61,405 nucleotides of DNA from Flavisolibacter sp. (GTDB taxonomy: Bacteria > Bacteroidota > Bacteroidia > Chitinophagales > Chitinophagaceae), in the NCBI GenBank assembly GCA_028288675.1, contig JAQBNG010000047.1, positions 1-61,405 on the forward strand. Reading direction: 5' to 3'. The notes under the pieces are model-generated. The model was not told the DNA's origin. It ran no database searches and worked only from the letters and a program-made list of their open reading frames with translations. Below are positions 1 through 8,162 of the stretch, one piece after another (the first letter of the stretch is position 1; the number at the start of each line of letters is the position of its first letter). The position numbers and the translations under genes are program-made.

Positions 1-166
1 TGTTTCCATGAAATTTTTTAGTGGCTTACAATTAAAGCGTTAAGAGTTCTTTGGAATAAGCTGTGATAAATCTGCTTTGGCTTCATTTCCTTCTGACAAA
101 AATTCAACTCGTTCTCAAGGCTTTTCAACCTTGCATCTAAATTTAATATAACGATAAACTGCTTTT

Positions 167-736
167 ATGGCCTACAAAGGAAAAATAATAACTAACCCTG
201 TTAACAGGCAGTCCATTGAATTTGTTACCACGTCAAAAGACAGCAATGGTAAGCAGTTAGAAATGATAGCAACCTGGGCGCCCCATTCCATTAAGCCGCT
301 TGAACATTATCATCCGCGGCAGCATGAAAAGTTCAGCGTAGTGGAAGGAGAGTTGACGAAATTATTAAATGGAAAGACTTGCGTACTAAGCCAGGGCCAG
401 TCTGTTGATATTCCGGCTAAGGCTGCACATGCCATGTGGAATAACTCCGATAAGAAGGCGGTGGTAAAATGGAAAGTGCTCCCGGCCATGCGAACCCAGT
501 ATTTTTTGGAAACCGGTGTAGGACTTGCCGTCGACGGTAAAACAGGAAAAAATGGAATGCCGGATATTTTGCAAACTTCATTGCTGGCTCAAAAATTCAG
601 GAAGGAGTTTCGTATTTACAAGTCGCCTTACCTTATGCAGCGAATTATTTTTATTCTGCTAACTCCTTTTGCTTTGCTAAGCGGAAAAAAGGCGGTTTAT
701 AAAAAGTATCTTGATCAGGGACTGCTGCCGCGTTAA
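167..736 (+). CDS. Cupin-domain protein
   Basis: A small soluble protein whose residues 20-110 form a cupin barrel. The His-rich metal-binding stretch EHYHPRQHEKFSVVEGE is the classic cupin motif 1, and a later PAKAAHAMWN supplies the second-motif His. Cupins of this type bind a metal ion and may act as dioxygenases, isomerases or sensors, so the substrate cannot be read from sequence. The C-terminal third (about residues 125-189) is not cupin. It contains a hydrophobic stretch (IIFILLTPFALLSG), so the protein may associate with the membrane. It begins at the first ATG and is followed by a separate receiver gene 116 bases downstream. Family assignment is secure; function unknown. Confidence 0.8.
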   Translation: MAYKGKIITNPVNRQSIEFVTTSKDSNGKQLEMIATWAPHSIKPLEHYHPRQHEKFSVVEGELTKLLNGKTCVLSQGQSVDIPAKAAHAMWNNSDKKAVVKWKVLPAMRTQYFLETGVGLAVDGKTGKNGMPDILQTSLLAQKFRKEFRIYKSPYLMQRIIFILLTPFALLSGKKAVYKKYLDQGLLPR

Positions 737-852
737 AAATTTGATGGCAACCGTATTAGAACGATTTTTACATTACTTTGCTACCGTGAAAAAACGGATA
801 ATCTTTTATTATTGCCTTTGAAACCCGGCTCTAAAAATTTAAACTGATAAAA

Positions 853-1236
853 ATGTCAAGCCCTGCACTCCAACCTGTAAAAGCAAAAAAGATTCTTATA
901 ATTGAAGATGAAGGTGATATGTGTTTATTATTGAACATTATTCTGAACGGCAAAGAAATGGAGCTGGATCATGTAAAAGACCTTTCAACCGCCGCGGATT
1001 ATTTAAAGAAAGAACAACCGTCGGTAATTATACTGGATAACAAATTACCCGATGGTTTTGGGGTTGATTTCATCTCCTTTATTAAAAGTAATTACCCTGC
1101 TATTAGAATCATTATGATCTCTGGATTTGATGGCTCTGCTAAAGACGTTGCACTAGAAAACGGTGCTGATATTTATCTGGAGAAACCTTTTACCAAAGAC
1201 CAGCTTTATACTTCAATAAAAGGTTTGTTGAATTAA
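853..1236 (+). CDS. Stand-alone response regulator receiver protein
   Basis: A single receiver (REC) domain with no output domain. Visible hallmarks are the acidic pair E18-D19, the phospho-acceptor D62 in IILDNKLPDG, and the conserved Lys110 before Pro in LEKPF. Such CheY-like proteins pass a phosphoryl group within a phosphorelay or act by protein-protein contact. No kinase gene is adjacent, so its partner is probably encoded elsewhere. The first ten residues precede the fold. A hairpin with a T-rich tail follows about 25 bases after the stop, so it is likely a short or monocistronic transcript. Confidence 0.9.
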   Translation: MSSPALQPVKAKKILIIEDEGDMCLLLNIILNGKEMELDHVKDLSTAADYLKKEQPSVIILDNKLPDGFGVDFISFIKSNYPAIRIIMISGFDGSAKDVALENGADIYLEKPFTKDQLYTSIKGLLN

Positions 1237-1260
1237 CCTCGCTATAACTTTTGTTACAAT

Positions 1261-1297
1261 AACAGGCATGGGTGAAACTCTTATGCCTGTTTTGTTA
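1261..1297 (+). terminator. Rho-independent terminator after the receiver gene
   Basis: Perfect 9-bp inverted repeat AACAGGCAT / ATGCCTGTT (1261-1269 and 1283-1291) with a 13-nt loop and a T-rich tail. It lies 24 bases after the receiver gene's stop codon. Confidence 0.7.
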
Positions 1298-1433
1298 TTT
1301 AATAATGCGGAGGCAAAGAAGGTGATAAGAATCAACAACAATGCGCATCACATTTTCAAGACCTAATTATTACTCATTTCCGATGCCCGAGCTCTAAGTA
1401 GTTTTTCTTCTTAGCTAATGTTTTGCTATCTCC

Positions 1434-1943
1434 TTAACCCAAGACTTTCTCCATCACCATAAATTCCAATGGCTGTTTGGCTATACCGAATTTAGGATCA
1501 GCCGGGAAGGGTTGTCTTTCGCCGGTATCTGCGTAGCCTTTACGCAAATAATAAGCAATTAATGTATCTCTAACCGTAATAACGGTCATTTTAATTTTTT
1601 TACAACCAAGGTCTTTTGCACTTTCTTCTGCAGCCATTAGAAGTTTTGCACCCAGGCCTTTTCCTTGCAGTGCAGGTTGTACAGTGAGCATTCCTAGATA
1701 CAGCTCATTATCATGCTTTTCGAGGTACACGCAAGCTTGCAAGTCCTTTCCATCCTCTGCTGCTAAAATCATAGCGTTCGGGCTATTCAGCATTTCATTT
1801 AAAGATGCTTCGCTGGTACGAATGCCATCAAGGAGGTCTGCTTCAGTAGTCCATCCTTTCCTGGAACCCTCACCGCGGTAGGCACCGTTAACAAGTGCAT
1901 TCAGTGCCGGAGTATCTGCTGTAGTAGCCTTCCTGATAATCAT
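1434..1943 (-). CDS. GNAT family N-acetyltransferase
   Basis: A 169-residue GCN5-related acetyltransferase that would move an acetyl group from acetyl-CoA to an amine. The beta-strand and acetyl-CoA pyrophosphate-binding loop are visible as MLTVQPALQGKGLGAKLL (Q-x-x-G-x-G/A pattern, about residues 84-101), followed by a C-terminal Y-L-R-K-G-Y typical of the fold. Length matches one GNAT domain. The substrate is not predictable. It is convergent with the receiver gene and has no operon partner. Confidence 0.88.
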   Translation of the reverse strand: MIIRKATTADTPALNALVNGAYRGEGSRKGWTTEADLLDGIRTSEASLNEMLNSPNAMILAAEDGKDLQACVYLEKHDNELYLGMLTVQPALQGKGLGAKLLMAAEESAKDLGCKKIKMTVITVRDTLIAYYLRKGYADTGERQPFPADPKFGIAKQPLEFMVMEKVLG

Positions 1944-2127
1944 TTTGCTAAGATAATGTCGTGAAGCAATAAATTAATTGACTCAAAAACTTCGAACAGG
2001 AGCAGCTATAAACAGTTCATATTATAAATAGACAGGTCTGAACAACAATTTTGGGCAGGCTTATCTGTAGCCCGAAAACATCTGTGATAGATGGTGTTTA
2101 TAGCAAAAAACACCAAATATTACATCC

Positions 2128-2154
2128 TTGTTGACTTTTAATAACGCATCTTTG
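2128..2154 (+). promoter_or_regulatory. Candidate Bacteroidota-type promoter
   Basis: TTG at 2128-2130 and CATCTTTG at 2147-2154 resemble the Bacteroidota -33 TTG and -7 TAnnTTTG elements, with one mismatch in the -7 box. The spacing of 16 is a little short. It lies 45 bases before the ATG at 2200. Confidence 0.35.
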
Positions 2155-2199
2155 CGACATTCCGCCTTTCTATTATTTTTTAATATTTCAAGAATTATT

Positions 2200-2559
2200 A
2201 TGTACACAAAAGTTTGGGCTAAATACCTGCCCGTCATCCGCATTGTTTTAAAAAGATCTTTAACATCAGAGCAAATTCTTTCTCTGAATGCACCGGATTT
2301 TGAAAGAGCCGGAATGACCCGTAAATCAGGTTATAAATTTCTTATCAAGTTTAAAGAAGGAAAGATGGGTAATGTTATCATTGACCTGCCTTTAGCTTCA
2401 AGTCTTGCCAGTGCATTGTTGCACGATGAGGCCATAAAAGATTTGCTTAAGCAAAACGAATTTCATATCAGCCTGAATCCTAAGTTTGAATTAACCATCA
2501 AGCATATTCAGCATTTTGGCGTATTAGAGGAAGCGGCTCAGGAAGTTGAGAATGCCTGA
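2200..2559 (+). CDS. Conserved-looking hypothetical protein (119 aa)
   Basis: I do not recognise a named family. The ATG at 2200 is chosen because an upstream in-frame ATG at 2128 would place the -7-like element inside the gene, and the residues it would add look like untranslated leader. The protein is soluble, with no signal peptide or membrane segment. It has a basic N-terminus, a central IIDLPLASSLASALLHDEA stretch predicted helical, and an acidic C-terminus. It is followed 87 bases later by another small cytoplasmic protein in the same direction, and the pair may share a transcript. Confidence 0.6.
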   Translation: MYTKVWAKYLPVIRIVLKRSLTSEQILSLNAPDFERAGMTRKSGYKFLIKFKEGKMGNVIIDLPLASSLASALLHDEAIKDLLKQNEFHISLNPKFELTIKHIQHFGVLEEAAQEVENA

Positions 2560-2646
2560 TATTGAATAGAATAATTAACGAACTGTTTCTCAAAAAGGAC
2601 CAGGGAAAGGTTCTGTTGATAATAATTAATTTTTAGATCTAACTCT

Positions 2647-2862
2647 ATGGAGCAATTTACAAGAACGATCAAAGGGAGTGAATTTGAATTCCGCGGATTT
2701 ATGGAAGGTGAGAATGAGGTATGCCGCGTTAGTGTTGACAACCAGAGTTTCAAAATGATCGTGAACGAACAGGATGAATGGCATATCTGGCAGCAGGTGC
2801 CTTCGTGGATAAAAAATTTGGAGCCTGAATTAGCTAAGGCAATTGAGGAAGCTTACTGCTAA
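2647..2862 (+). CDS. Small hypothetical protein (71 aa)
   Basis: A 71-residue soluble protein without a recognised domain. The N-terminal half alternates charged and hydrophobic residues as a beta-sheet would (FEFRGFMEGENEVCRVSV). The C-terminal half ends in a helix (LEPELAKAIEEAY) and contains the Trp-rich core WHIWQQVPSW. It starts at a clear ATG after a 5' untranslated stretch and ends 45 bases before a strong terminator, which supports it as the last gene of a transcript. Function unknown. Confidence 0.6.
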   Translation: MEQFTRTIKGSEFEFRGFMEGENEVCRVSVDNQSFKMIVNEQDEWHIWQQVPSWIKNLEPELAKAIEEAYC

Positions 2863-2907
2863 AGCAACTCTGAACTCAATACGTAAAAACTCTTAAAGTA
2901 ATAACAC

Positions 2908-2943
2908 AAAAAACCCAACTACTTCTCGTGGTTGGGTTTTTTT
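2908..2943. terminator. Bidirectional terminator
   Basis: AAAAACCCAAC and GTTGGGTTTTT arms flank an 11-nt loop, with an A-run on the left and a T-run on the right. It can therefore end the rightward small genes and the leftward YraN-type gene's convergent partner. It lies between convergent genes. Confidence 0.85.
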
Positions 2944-3014
2944 ATAAGCTATTAACCCCGTCGTATCAAGGTAAATTTAATTGATTTTTGTACTGTGCGC
3001 TTTGCCTTGGGTAA

Positions 3015-3374
3015 TTATTCAACGGTTACATCCTCAATGAAAAAGTACTCTGTAGGCTTGCCAGGCGGGGCTGTAATAGCTAAAATATCTAAGTGAAAAT
3101 TGTCATGCTGAGGGTTTAAAAATAAGTACTGGTCAATAGCCTTTAAAAGATCTTTTATCTTCTTTTGATTCACTGCTTCTTCGGGATATCCGCCCCAGTT
3201 AGAAGAGCGGTATTTGACCTCAATAAAATGAAGCAGGTTATTCTTGGTAGCTATCAAATCAATTTCATAATGCGAGAAGCGCCAGTTATGTTGTAGAATG
3301 GTAAAGCCGTTTTGTGCAAGCCAGGTTGCTGCTAATTTTTCGCCGGCTTTACCGGCATCAATATGCGTAGCCAT
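3015..3374 (-). CDS. YraN family (UPF0102) nuclease-fold protein
   Basis: A 119-residue member of the UPF0102/YraN family, which has a restriction-endonuclease-like fold. The conserved elements are visible: GKAGEKLAATWL at residues 8-19, the acidic residues of YEIDLIA (E37, D39) and the IEVKYRSS strand (E52, K54), together forming a D/E-x-K nuclease-type site. The cellular role of YraN proteins is unsettled; genome maintenance or natural transformation have been suggested. The ATG at 3374 is preferred over a TTG one codon earlier. It is divergent from manA, with only 38 bases between the two starts. Confidence 0.88.
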   Translation of the reverse strand: MATHIDAGKAGEKLAATWLAQNGFTILQHNWRFSHYEIDLIATKNNLLHFIEVKYRSSNWGGYPEEAVNQKKIKDLLKAIDQYLFLNPQHDNFHLDILAITAPPGKPTEYFFIEDVTVE

Positions 3375-3412
3375 CAATTATCTTTAAACCAAATTAATCA
3401 ATTCTTACCTCA

Positions 3413-4612
3413 ATGGAGAACGTTTATAAAGTAAAAGGTGTGGTACAACATTATAACTGGGGCGGCAAAGAATTTATCCCGCAATTGTTAGGAATAAATA
3501 ACAAAGAGGGAAAGCCATTTGCCGAGTACTGGATTGGCGCACACCCTAATGCACCGGCTGTGCTGGAAGACGAAAATATTTTGCTCCAGGCACTAATAAC
3601 CGAAAATACTACTGGAGTTTTAGGGCAAAGGGTTGCTGCACGTTTTGGATCATTACCTTACCTATTTAAAATCCTTGATGTTCGCCAGATGCTTTCTATC
3701 CAAGTGCATCCTTCAAAGGAGTCTGCAATTGAAGGATTTAAAAAAGAGAATGAGGCTGGCATTGCTTTAACAGCCCCCAATAGAAATTACAAAGATCAAA
3801 ATCATAAGCCGGAACTGATGGTGGCGCTCAGTGATTTTTGGCTGCTGCACGGGTTTAAAAACGAGAACGAATTAAAAAATATTTTTCAAAGAATTCCAGC
3901 GTTTTCTTTTTTGCAGGCTTCTTTTAAAAAAGGCGGTTATAAGGCATTATATGAAGAAGTGATGACGATGCAGCAGGATAAAGTGGATGAAGTTTTGGCT
4001 CCTTTAATGAAAGAAATCCTTCCGCGTTATCAAAACGAAACATTGCAAAAGAGCGACGAACATTTTTGGGCGGCAAGGGCAGTGCTTACTTTTTGTAAAG
4101 AAGGTTTTTACGATAGGGGGATTTTTTCAATTTACTTATTTAACCTGCTGCACTTAAAACAAGGCGAAGGAATTTACCAGCCTGCGGGGTTGCCTCATGC
4201 TTATTTAGAAGGACAAAATGTAGAAGTAATGGCTGCCTCGGATAATGTGCTAAGAGCAGGCTTAACCGACAAGCATATTGATGTTGCCGAATTAATGAAG
4301 CATGTAAAATTTGAAGCCACGCGTCCTAACATTATAAAAGCCAGAAGTGCTGCTGAACAAAGTTTTGAGGCACCGGTAGACGAGTTTTTGTTAACGAGAT
4401 TCCTCATAAAAGAAACGGTTTCTTTTTCGGCGGAAAGTGCCACCATTATTTTTATTTACGAAGGTGAAGGAAGCATTAACTATGGGGAGCAAGCAATTGC
4501 TTTAAACAGGGGAGAAGCCGCACTGGTGCCGGCAGGCAAAGATGTTTCTGTTATTTCCTCTTCTGCTTCCCTTATATTTTTCAGCGTCACAACACCGATG
4601 GATAAAAATTAA
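3413..4612 (+). CDS. manA: Mannose-6-phosphate isomerase, class I
   Basis: Interconverts fructose-6-phosphate and mannose-6-phosphate, linking glycolysis to GDP-mannose and other mannose donors. Zinc ligands of the type I enzyme are present: Q97 and H99 in LSIQVHPSKE, E134 in HKPELMVAL and H262 in AGLPHAYLEG. The protein is 399 residues, the usual length for the E. coli-type enzyme, with a cupin-like C-terminal domain. It stands alone, divergent from the YraN gene and followed 48 bases later by a membrane protein in the same direction. Its own metabolic partners are not nearby. Confidence 0.95.
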   Translation: MENVYKVKGVVQHYNWGGKEFIPQLLGINNKEGKPFAEYWIGAHPNAPAVLEDENILLQALITENTTGVLGQRVAARFGSLPYLFKILDVRQMLSIQVHPSKESAIEGFKKENEAGIALTAPNRNYKDQNHKPELMVALSDFWLLHGFKNENELKNIFQRIPAFSFLQASFKKGGYKALYEEVMTMQQDKVDEVLAPLMKEILPRYQNETLQKSDEHFWAARAVLTFCKEGFYDRGIFSIYLFNLLHLKQGEGIYQPAGLPHAYLEGQNVEVMAASDNVLRAGLTDKHIDVAELMKHVKFEATRPNIIKARSAAEQSFEAPVDEFLLTRFLIKETVSFSAESATIIFIYEGEGSINYGEQAIALNRGEAALVPAGKDVSVISSSASLIFFSVTTPMDKN

Positions 4613-4632
4613 AATCAGTGAGTCAATCTTAT

Positions 4633-4640
4633 TATTTTTG
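4633..4640 (+). promoter_or_regulatory. Candidate -7 element TATTTTTG
   Basis: An exact match to the Bacteroidota TAnnTTTG -7 element, 20 bases before the ATG at 4661. No convincing TTG -33 element is seen upstream, so confidence is low. Confidence 0.3.
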
Positions 4641-4660
4641 CCGCCTTAACGCAGTTACTT

Positions 4661-5230
4661 ATGAAATTGAATAAATCTGTTTTGCTTTCTTTCGGGCTAT
4701 TGATCTTAGCTTGTTCTTTATACCGTGTGTGGCCGGAAAGACCTTTTGGCTTTGCTCCTCAATGGGCAATGGCTGTATTTGCCGGTGCGGTAATTAAAGA
4801 AAAAAAGTGGGCCTTTTTGTTTCCTTTGCTTTCCATGTTAATTTCAGATACAGTGTATCAAATTTTATATAACAATGGCACTTCGCAGATATGGGGGTTT
4901 TACCAGGGGCAGTGGAGTAATTATCTTCTGTTTGCATCCTTAACTGTTTTTGGTTTTATGATCGCCCAACGCATCACATTTAAAAACATTTTGGCCGCTT
5001 CTTTAGCAGCTCCGTCGGCTTTTTTCCTTATCAGCAATTTCATGGTATGGATCGGCGGCGGCGGTTATAGCCGACCTAAAACATTTGAAGGATTGATGAT
5101 GTGCTATACGGATGGTGTGCCCTTTTATCAAATGAGTTTATTAGCCACGCCTGTTTTTAGTGGGGTATTGTTTGGTGTATATTTCCTGGTAAATCAAAGG
5201 GCATTGCAAGTGAAGAAGCAAACAGTGTGA
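4661..5230 (+). CDS. DUF6580-type integral membrane protein
   Basis: A 189-residue protein with about five hydrophobic segments (near residues 8-24, 33-60, 88-105, 112-135 and 158-180). The N-terminal RVWPERPFGFAPQWAMAVF and the SNFMVWIGGGGYS motif are typical of the family annotated DUF6580, a putative substrate-binding membrane component of vitamin-transporter type. The substrate is unknown and no energising ATPase genes lie beside it. A hairpin terminator follows 27 bases after the stop. Confidence 0.75.
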   Translation: MKLNKSVLLSFGLLILACSLYRVWPERPFGFAPQWAMAVFAGAVIKEKKWAFLFPLLSMLISDTVYQILYNNGTSQIWGFYQGQWSNYLLFASLTVFGFMIAQRITFKNILAASLAAPSAFFLISNFMVWIGGGGYSRPKTFEGLMMCYTDGVPFYQMSLLATPVFSGVLFGVYFLVNQRALQVKKQTV

Positions 5231-5257
5231 GTATAAAATCGAGACAAAATATAGAAG

Positions 5258-5283
5258 TCCTGCTCATGTAGCAGGATTTTTTT
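5258..5283. terminator. Bidirectional hairpin terminator
   Basis: TCCTGCT (5258-5264) pairs with AGCAGGA (5270-5276) around a 5-nt loop and is followed by eight or more T. It sits between convergent genes and touches the last codon of the leftward RNase H gene. Confidence 0.8.
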
Positions 5284-5762
5284 TATAACTGCAGATTGTT
5301 TATATCCATCTCATACCCTTCATCCACAGGCAAATTTTTTCCATCAGCTGCTGTGGTAGCCAACACATCGCAACGGTTATTAAGTGCATTTTCAGCATGG
5401 CCTTTTACCCACACAAACTTTATATGATGCTGTTTATATAAATTATAAAAGCGCACCCACAGGTCTTTGTTTTTTTTGCCTTTGGCGAAGTTGGTAGCCA
5501 GCCATTTATTTAGCCAGCCTTCATTTATGGCTTTTACTATATACTGGCTATCGGTGTAAATGGTGATATTTAAGCTTGGCTTTTTCAGAGCTTCCAGTGC
5601 TGCAATTACACCCATTAACTCCATGCGGTTGTTAGTGGTTTTTCTGTAACCTCCTGACAGTTCTTTACGTTTATCGCCATACAGCATAACAGCGCCATAG
5701 CCTCCCGGCCCGGGGTTTCCACGGGAGGAGCCATCGGTGTAAATGGTGATAAGTTGACTCAT
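5283..5762 (-). CDS. rnhA: Ribonuclease HI
   Basis: Degrades the RNA strand of RNA-DNA hybrids during replication and R-loop removal. The four catalytic acidic residues are visible: D10 (IYTDGSSRGNPGPGGYG), E48 (NNRMELMG), D71 (YTDSQYIV) and D132 (NNRCDVLA). His122 in KGHAENALNN is also present. At 159 residues it is the usual bacterial length. Its ATG overlaps the stop of the upstream YiiX-like gene in an ATGA, so the two are translationally coupled although their functions are not obviously related. Confidence 0.96.
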   Translation of the reverse strand: MSQLITIYTDGSSRGNPGPGGYGAVMLYGDKRKELSGGYRKTTNNRMELMGVIAALEALKKPSLNITIYTDSQYIVKAINEGWLNKWLATNFAKGKKNKDLWVRFYNLYKQHHIKFVWVKGHAENALNNRCDVLATTAADGKNLPVDEGYEMDINNLQL

Positions 5763-6472
5763 TCTCCGGGAAGGTATTTAAGTTGAAACTGCATTACCAG
5801 AGAGCATCCAGGTATTCTATAAAGATTGTCAATAGTGATGATCTTCCTTTCTGCAATTGTTTTTTTAGAAACTTGTTTTTTAAAATAATTATACAAAGCC
5901 GGTTGCATTTTTACCGGTATGGTCACCGGTTTAAATTTAATTCTTTCATTAGTAGCCGCCCCAACTGCATTACTGATCATTTCCGAACAATACATTTCCT
6001 TAACAGTGCGTAAGTCGTATAACCTATCGAAGTGTAAATTCTCTTGCTTATATTTTTCTATTGATGATACTGTTGCAGTTTTTTCGACGGCAGTAAAATT
6101 ATAACGATACAAAGCACACTTTAAATTTTTTGCAGGATTTAAAAAAGAGTCAATAGGAATATATTGGATACCATCTCTATCCGATTCATCGGGAGCGATG
6201 TGCGCCACCAGTTTTTCCGCTCCTTTTTCAACGATCATTCCCGCATGAGAATAGGACTGATCTACCTCATTAAGGTATTTGATTTGATAGCTAAGCAAAT
6301 CATCCCCCAACCGCACAAGCAAATCGCCTGATGAAGCTATTCTTTTCAGGCTGTCTAAATTTTCTAAGACCTGCCCTTCTTTTGAAAGTGGCGACAGTTT
6401 TTCGTCAGCTAATTTTTGTTTACAAGTACAAAAAAGAAGTACAACGATAAAAAGTAGAAGTGAGATTTTCAT
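5759..6472 (-). CDS. YiiX/YebB-like N1pC/P60 cysteine hydrolase, exported
   Basis: A permuted papain-like hydrolase of the YiiX family. The His of SYSHAGMI (H76) and the Cys of MYCSEMISNA (C162) are in the permuted order expected. The domain opens with GDLLVRLGDD. Family members may cleave lipids, amides or peptidoglycan cross-links; the substrate is not known here. The N-terminus is a signal peptide, and the Cys near residue 17 in FCTCKQ may be lipidated. It is the first gene of a two-gene unit with rnhA, overlapping by four bases. Confidence 0.82.
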   Translation of the reverse strand: MKISLLLFIVVLLFCTCKQKLADEKLSPLSKEGQVLENLDSLKRIASSGDLLVRLGDDLLSYQIKYLNEVDQSYSHAGMIVEKGAEKLVAHIAPDESDRDGIQYIPIDSFLNPAKNLKCALYRYNFTAVEKTATVSSIEKYKQENLHFDRLYDLRTVKEMYCSEMISNAVGAATNERIKFKPVTIPVKMQPALYNYFKKQVSKKTIAERKIITIDNLYRIPGCSLVMQFQLKYLPGE

Positions 6473-6503
6473 AATAACAATTGCCGCTAAAGCGATAAAA
6501 TAA

Positions 6504-6534
6504 AAGAGGCTGTTGCAACCTGCAACAGCCTCTT
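6504..6534 (-). terminator. Strong 14-bp terminator hairpin
   Basis: Perfect inverted repeat of 14 bp (AAGAGGCTGTTGCA / TGCAACAGCCTCTT) with a 3-nt loop. Read on the minus strand it is followed by TTTATTTTAT, so it ends the leftward transcript of the two lipoproteins. Confidence 0.88.
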
Positions 6535-6550
6535 CAAAAAAATTTTCTAT

Positions 6551-7342
6551 TTATGGATGAATAAATGAAAGGCTATCAATGCCCACAACCGAAGGATAAT
6601 TACCTCCGTTGCCACCAAACACTCCTGCATCAGCAGCCAGGTAGCGAAAGGCAAATCTGCCATTAGTTACAGGAGCAGCTAAGCCACTGATATTGATTGT
6701 ATATTTTCTCCATGCCCTTGGATAACCCGCAGGGTCGTTATTTGCATATGTTGAATTTATATCCAGTAAAACGTTGGTAAAGCCTCCTACCGAAGTGGGA
6801 GTATTTCCTACATCGCTGCTGCCGCCGCTTGCATAATTAGCCCTTACCTCCATACGGTCTCTGGTAAAAACAGGGTAATCTGAATCAAATACGGCACGGG
6901 TATAGAAAACAATCTGGTCACCGTTTTTCATTGGCACCTGTGGCGAAATTAACCATGCACTGATATCCCCTGTTCCGGTAAGTGCGTCATTAACAGATGA
7001 AGCATCGCAGCTAATAAAGTCGTTTGGCGAAGTGCTGGCACTGTAAGCAGGAAACCCAATAAATGGAACAGGTGCTAAAAATTTATACTGTACCAAACTG
7101 GCTGACTCATATCGTCCCTGTCTCCATCCACTTTGACCAATTGGTCTACTATTATTTTTAAATATCCAGCCTTTAGCGGTTAGATCACCGACGTTATTGA
7201 ATTCTTCAACAAACGAAATTGAGGGAACTACAGGAGTAATAGTTTCTGTCGGGGCGACATAATCTTTTTCACAGGAAGCAAATAACAGGGTAGTAGCAAC
7301 AAATGCTGTTACTGCAAACAGATAGTGTAATTTATTTTTCAT
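6551..7342 (-). CDS. Choice-of-anchor J domain lipoprotein (paralogue 2)
   Basis: A 263-residue secreted lipoprotein. The signal peptide ends in the lipobox LLFASC, so it is probably anchored at the outer membrane. The rest is a jelly-roll-like choice-of-anchor J domain, shown by EEFNNV near the start, WLISPQVPMKNGDQIVFYTR in the middle and GRFAFRYLAADAG near the end. Such domains occur in surface-binding proteins of Bacteroidota, and the ligand is unknown. It lies 20 bases after its paralogue (7363-8100), with which it shares domain order and motifs, so they probably arose by tandem duplication. Confidence 0.8.
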   Translation of the reverse strand: MKNKLHYLFAVTAFVATTLLFASCEKDYVAPTETITPVVPSISFVEEFNNVGDLTAKGWIFKNNSRPIGQSGWRQGRYESASLVQYKFLAPVPFIGFPAYSASTSPNDFISCDASSVNDALTGTGDISAWLISPQVPMKNGDQIVFYTRAVFDSDYPVFTRDRMEVRANYASGGSSDVGNTPTSVGGFTNVLLDINSTYANNDPAGYPRAWRKYTINISGLAAPVTNGRFAFRYLAADAGVFGGNGGNYPSVVGIDSLSFIHP

Positions 7343-7362
7343 TCAAATTCTTTTAAGGATTA

Positions 7363-8100
7363 TTATTTTTTTACGCTTTGATATTGCACTCTATCAATGC
7401 CCACACCATTTCCATTGCAGGTTGCGCAAAGGCCTGCGTCGTTTACATAAAATCTAAAAGCAAAACGTCCTTTGGTTGGTCCATTCAGGCCAAATACTGT
7501 TCCTTCAAAACGTGTCCAGTTAGTAGGGTATGCGTTAGGGTCGGGAGTGGTTGTAGAAGAATAAATAAGTGTGGGGTTAATATCAAGTAGAGGAGTGCTA
7601 AAATCACCTGCATTATCACCCTGCCCTACATTTAAAGATTCATTGGAGGTATTGAGACGCAATTGCAAACGGTTACCATAATCGGTTGTGTCTGATGCAC
7701 CATCAAATTGATTCCACGAACGGGTATAAAAGGTGATCTTGTCGCCATTTTGCATTGTAATTAACGGAGAAATTAACCAGTTGCTGATAATGCCAGGTCC
7801 GCCACGCACTGATTCATAATCAGCACCGATGAATCCTACATAAGTGCCATTAGAGGAAAAAGCCGGAAACCAGGGGTTGATTGAGCCACCTTGCTGCCAG
7901 ATACTTGAGCCTTTTGGCACACTTGCATTTATTATTTTCCATCCCCTATTTAAGGTTGATGACACAGTATCGAATTCTTCAGTAAAAGATTGATCCGGCG
8001 TAGGAAGTGGTGTAGTTAAATATTCATCGTTTCTGCAAGATTGAAAAGTCGCGGCCAGGCCCACACAAAACAGGAATAACGTTACGTAGCTTTTTCTCAT
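7363..8100 (-). CDS. Choice-of-anchor J domain lipoprotein (paralogue 1)
   Basis: A 245-residue lipoprotein (lipobox TFQSC around residue 22) with one choice-of-anchor J domain. Shared landmarks with the neighbour are EEFDTV, NWLISPLITMQNGDKITFYTR and GRFAFRFYVNDAG. Unlike its neighbour it has a Cys pair (CATCNG) near the C-terminus. It begins 62 bases after the acyl-CoA carboxylase gene ends and may be co-transcribed with it, although no functional link is evident. A surface or envelope binding role is inferred from the lipoprotein signal. Confidence 0.8.
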   Translation of the reverse strand: MRKSYVTLFLFCVGLAATFQSCRNDEYLTTPLPTPDQSFTEEFDTVSSTLNRGWKIINASVPKGSSIWQQGGSINPWFPAFSSNGTYVGFIGADYESVRGGPGIISNWLISPLITMQNGDKITFYTRSWNQFDGASDTTDYGNRLQLRLNTSNESLNVGQGDNAGDFSTPLLDINPTLIYSSTTTPDPNAYPTNWTRFEGTVFGLNGPTKGRFAFRFYVNDAGLCATCNGNGVGIDRVQYQSVKK

Positions 8101-8162
8101 AATTATAAGTTAGAAAATTTGGAGCTGTGAAAATAGGGAAAAAAGTAATTGTAATTTTTGCT

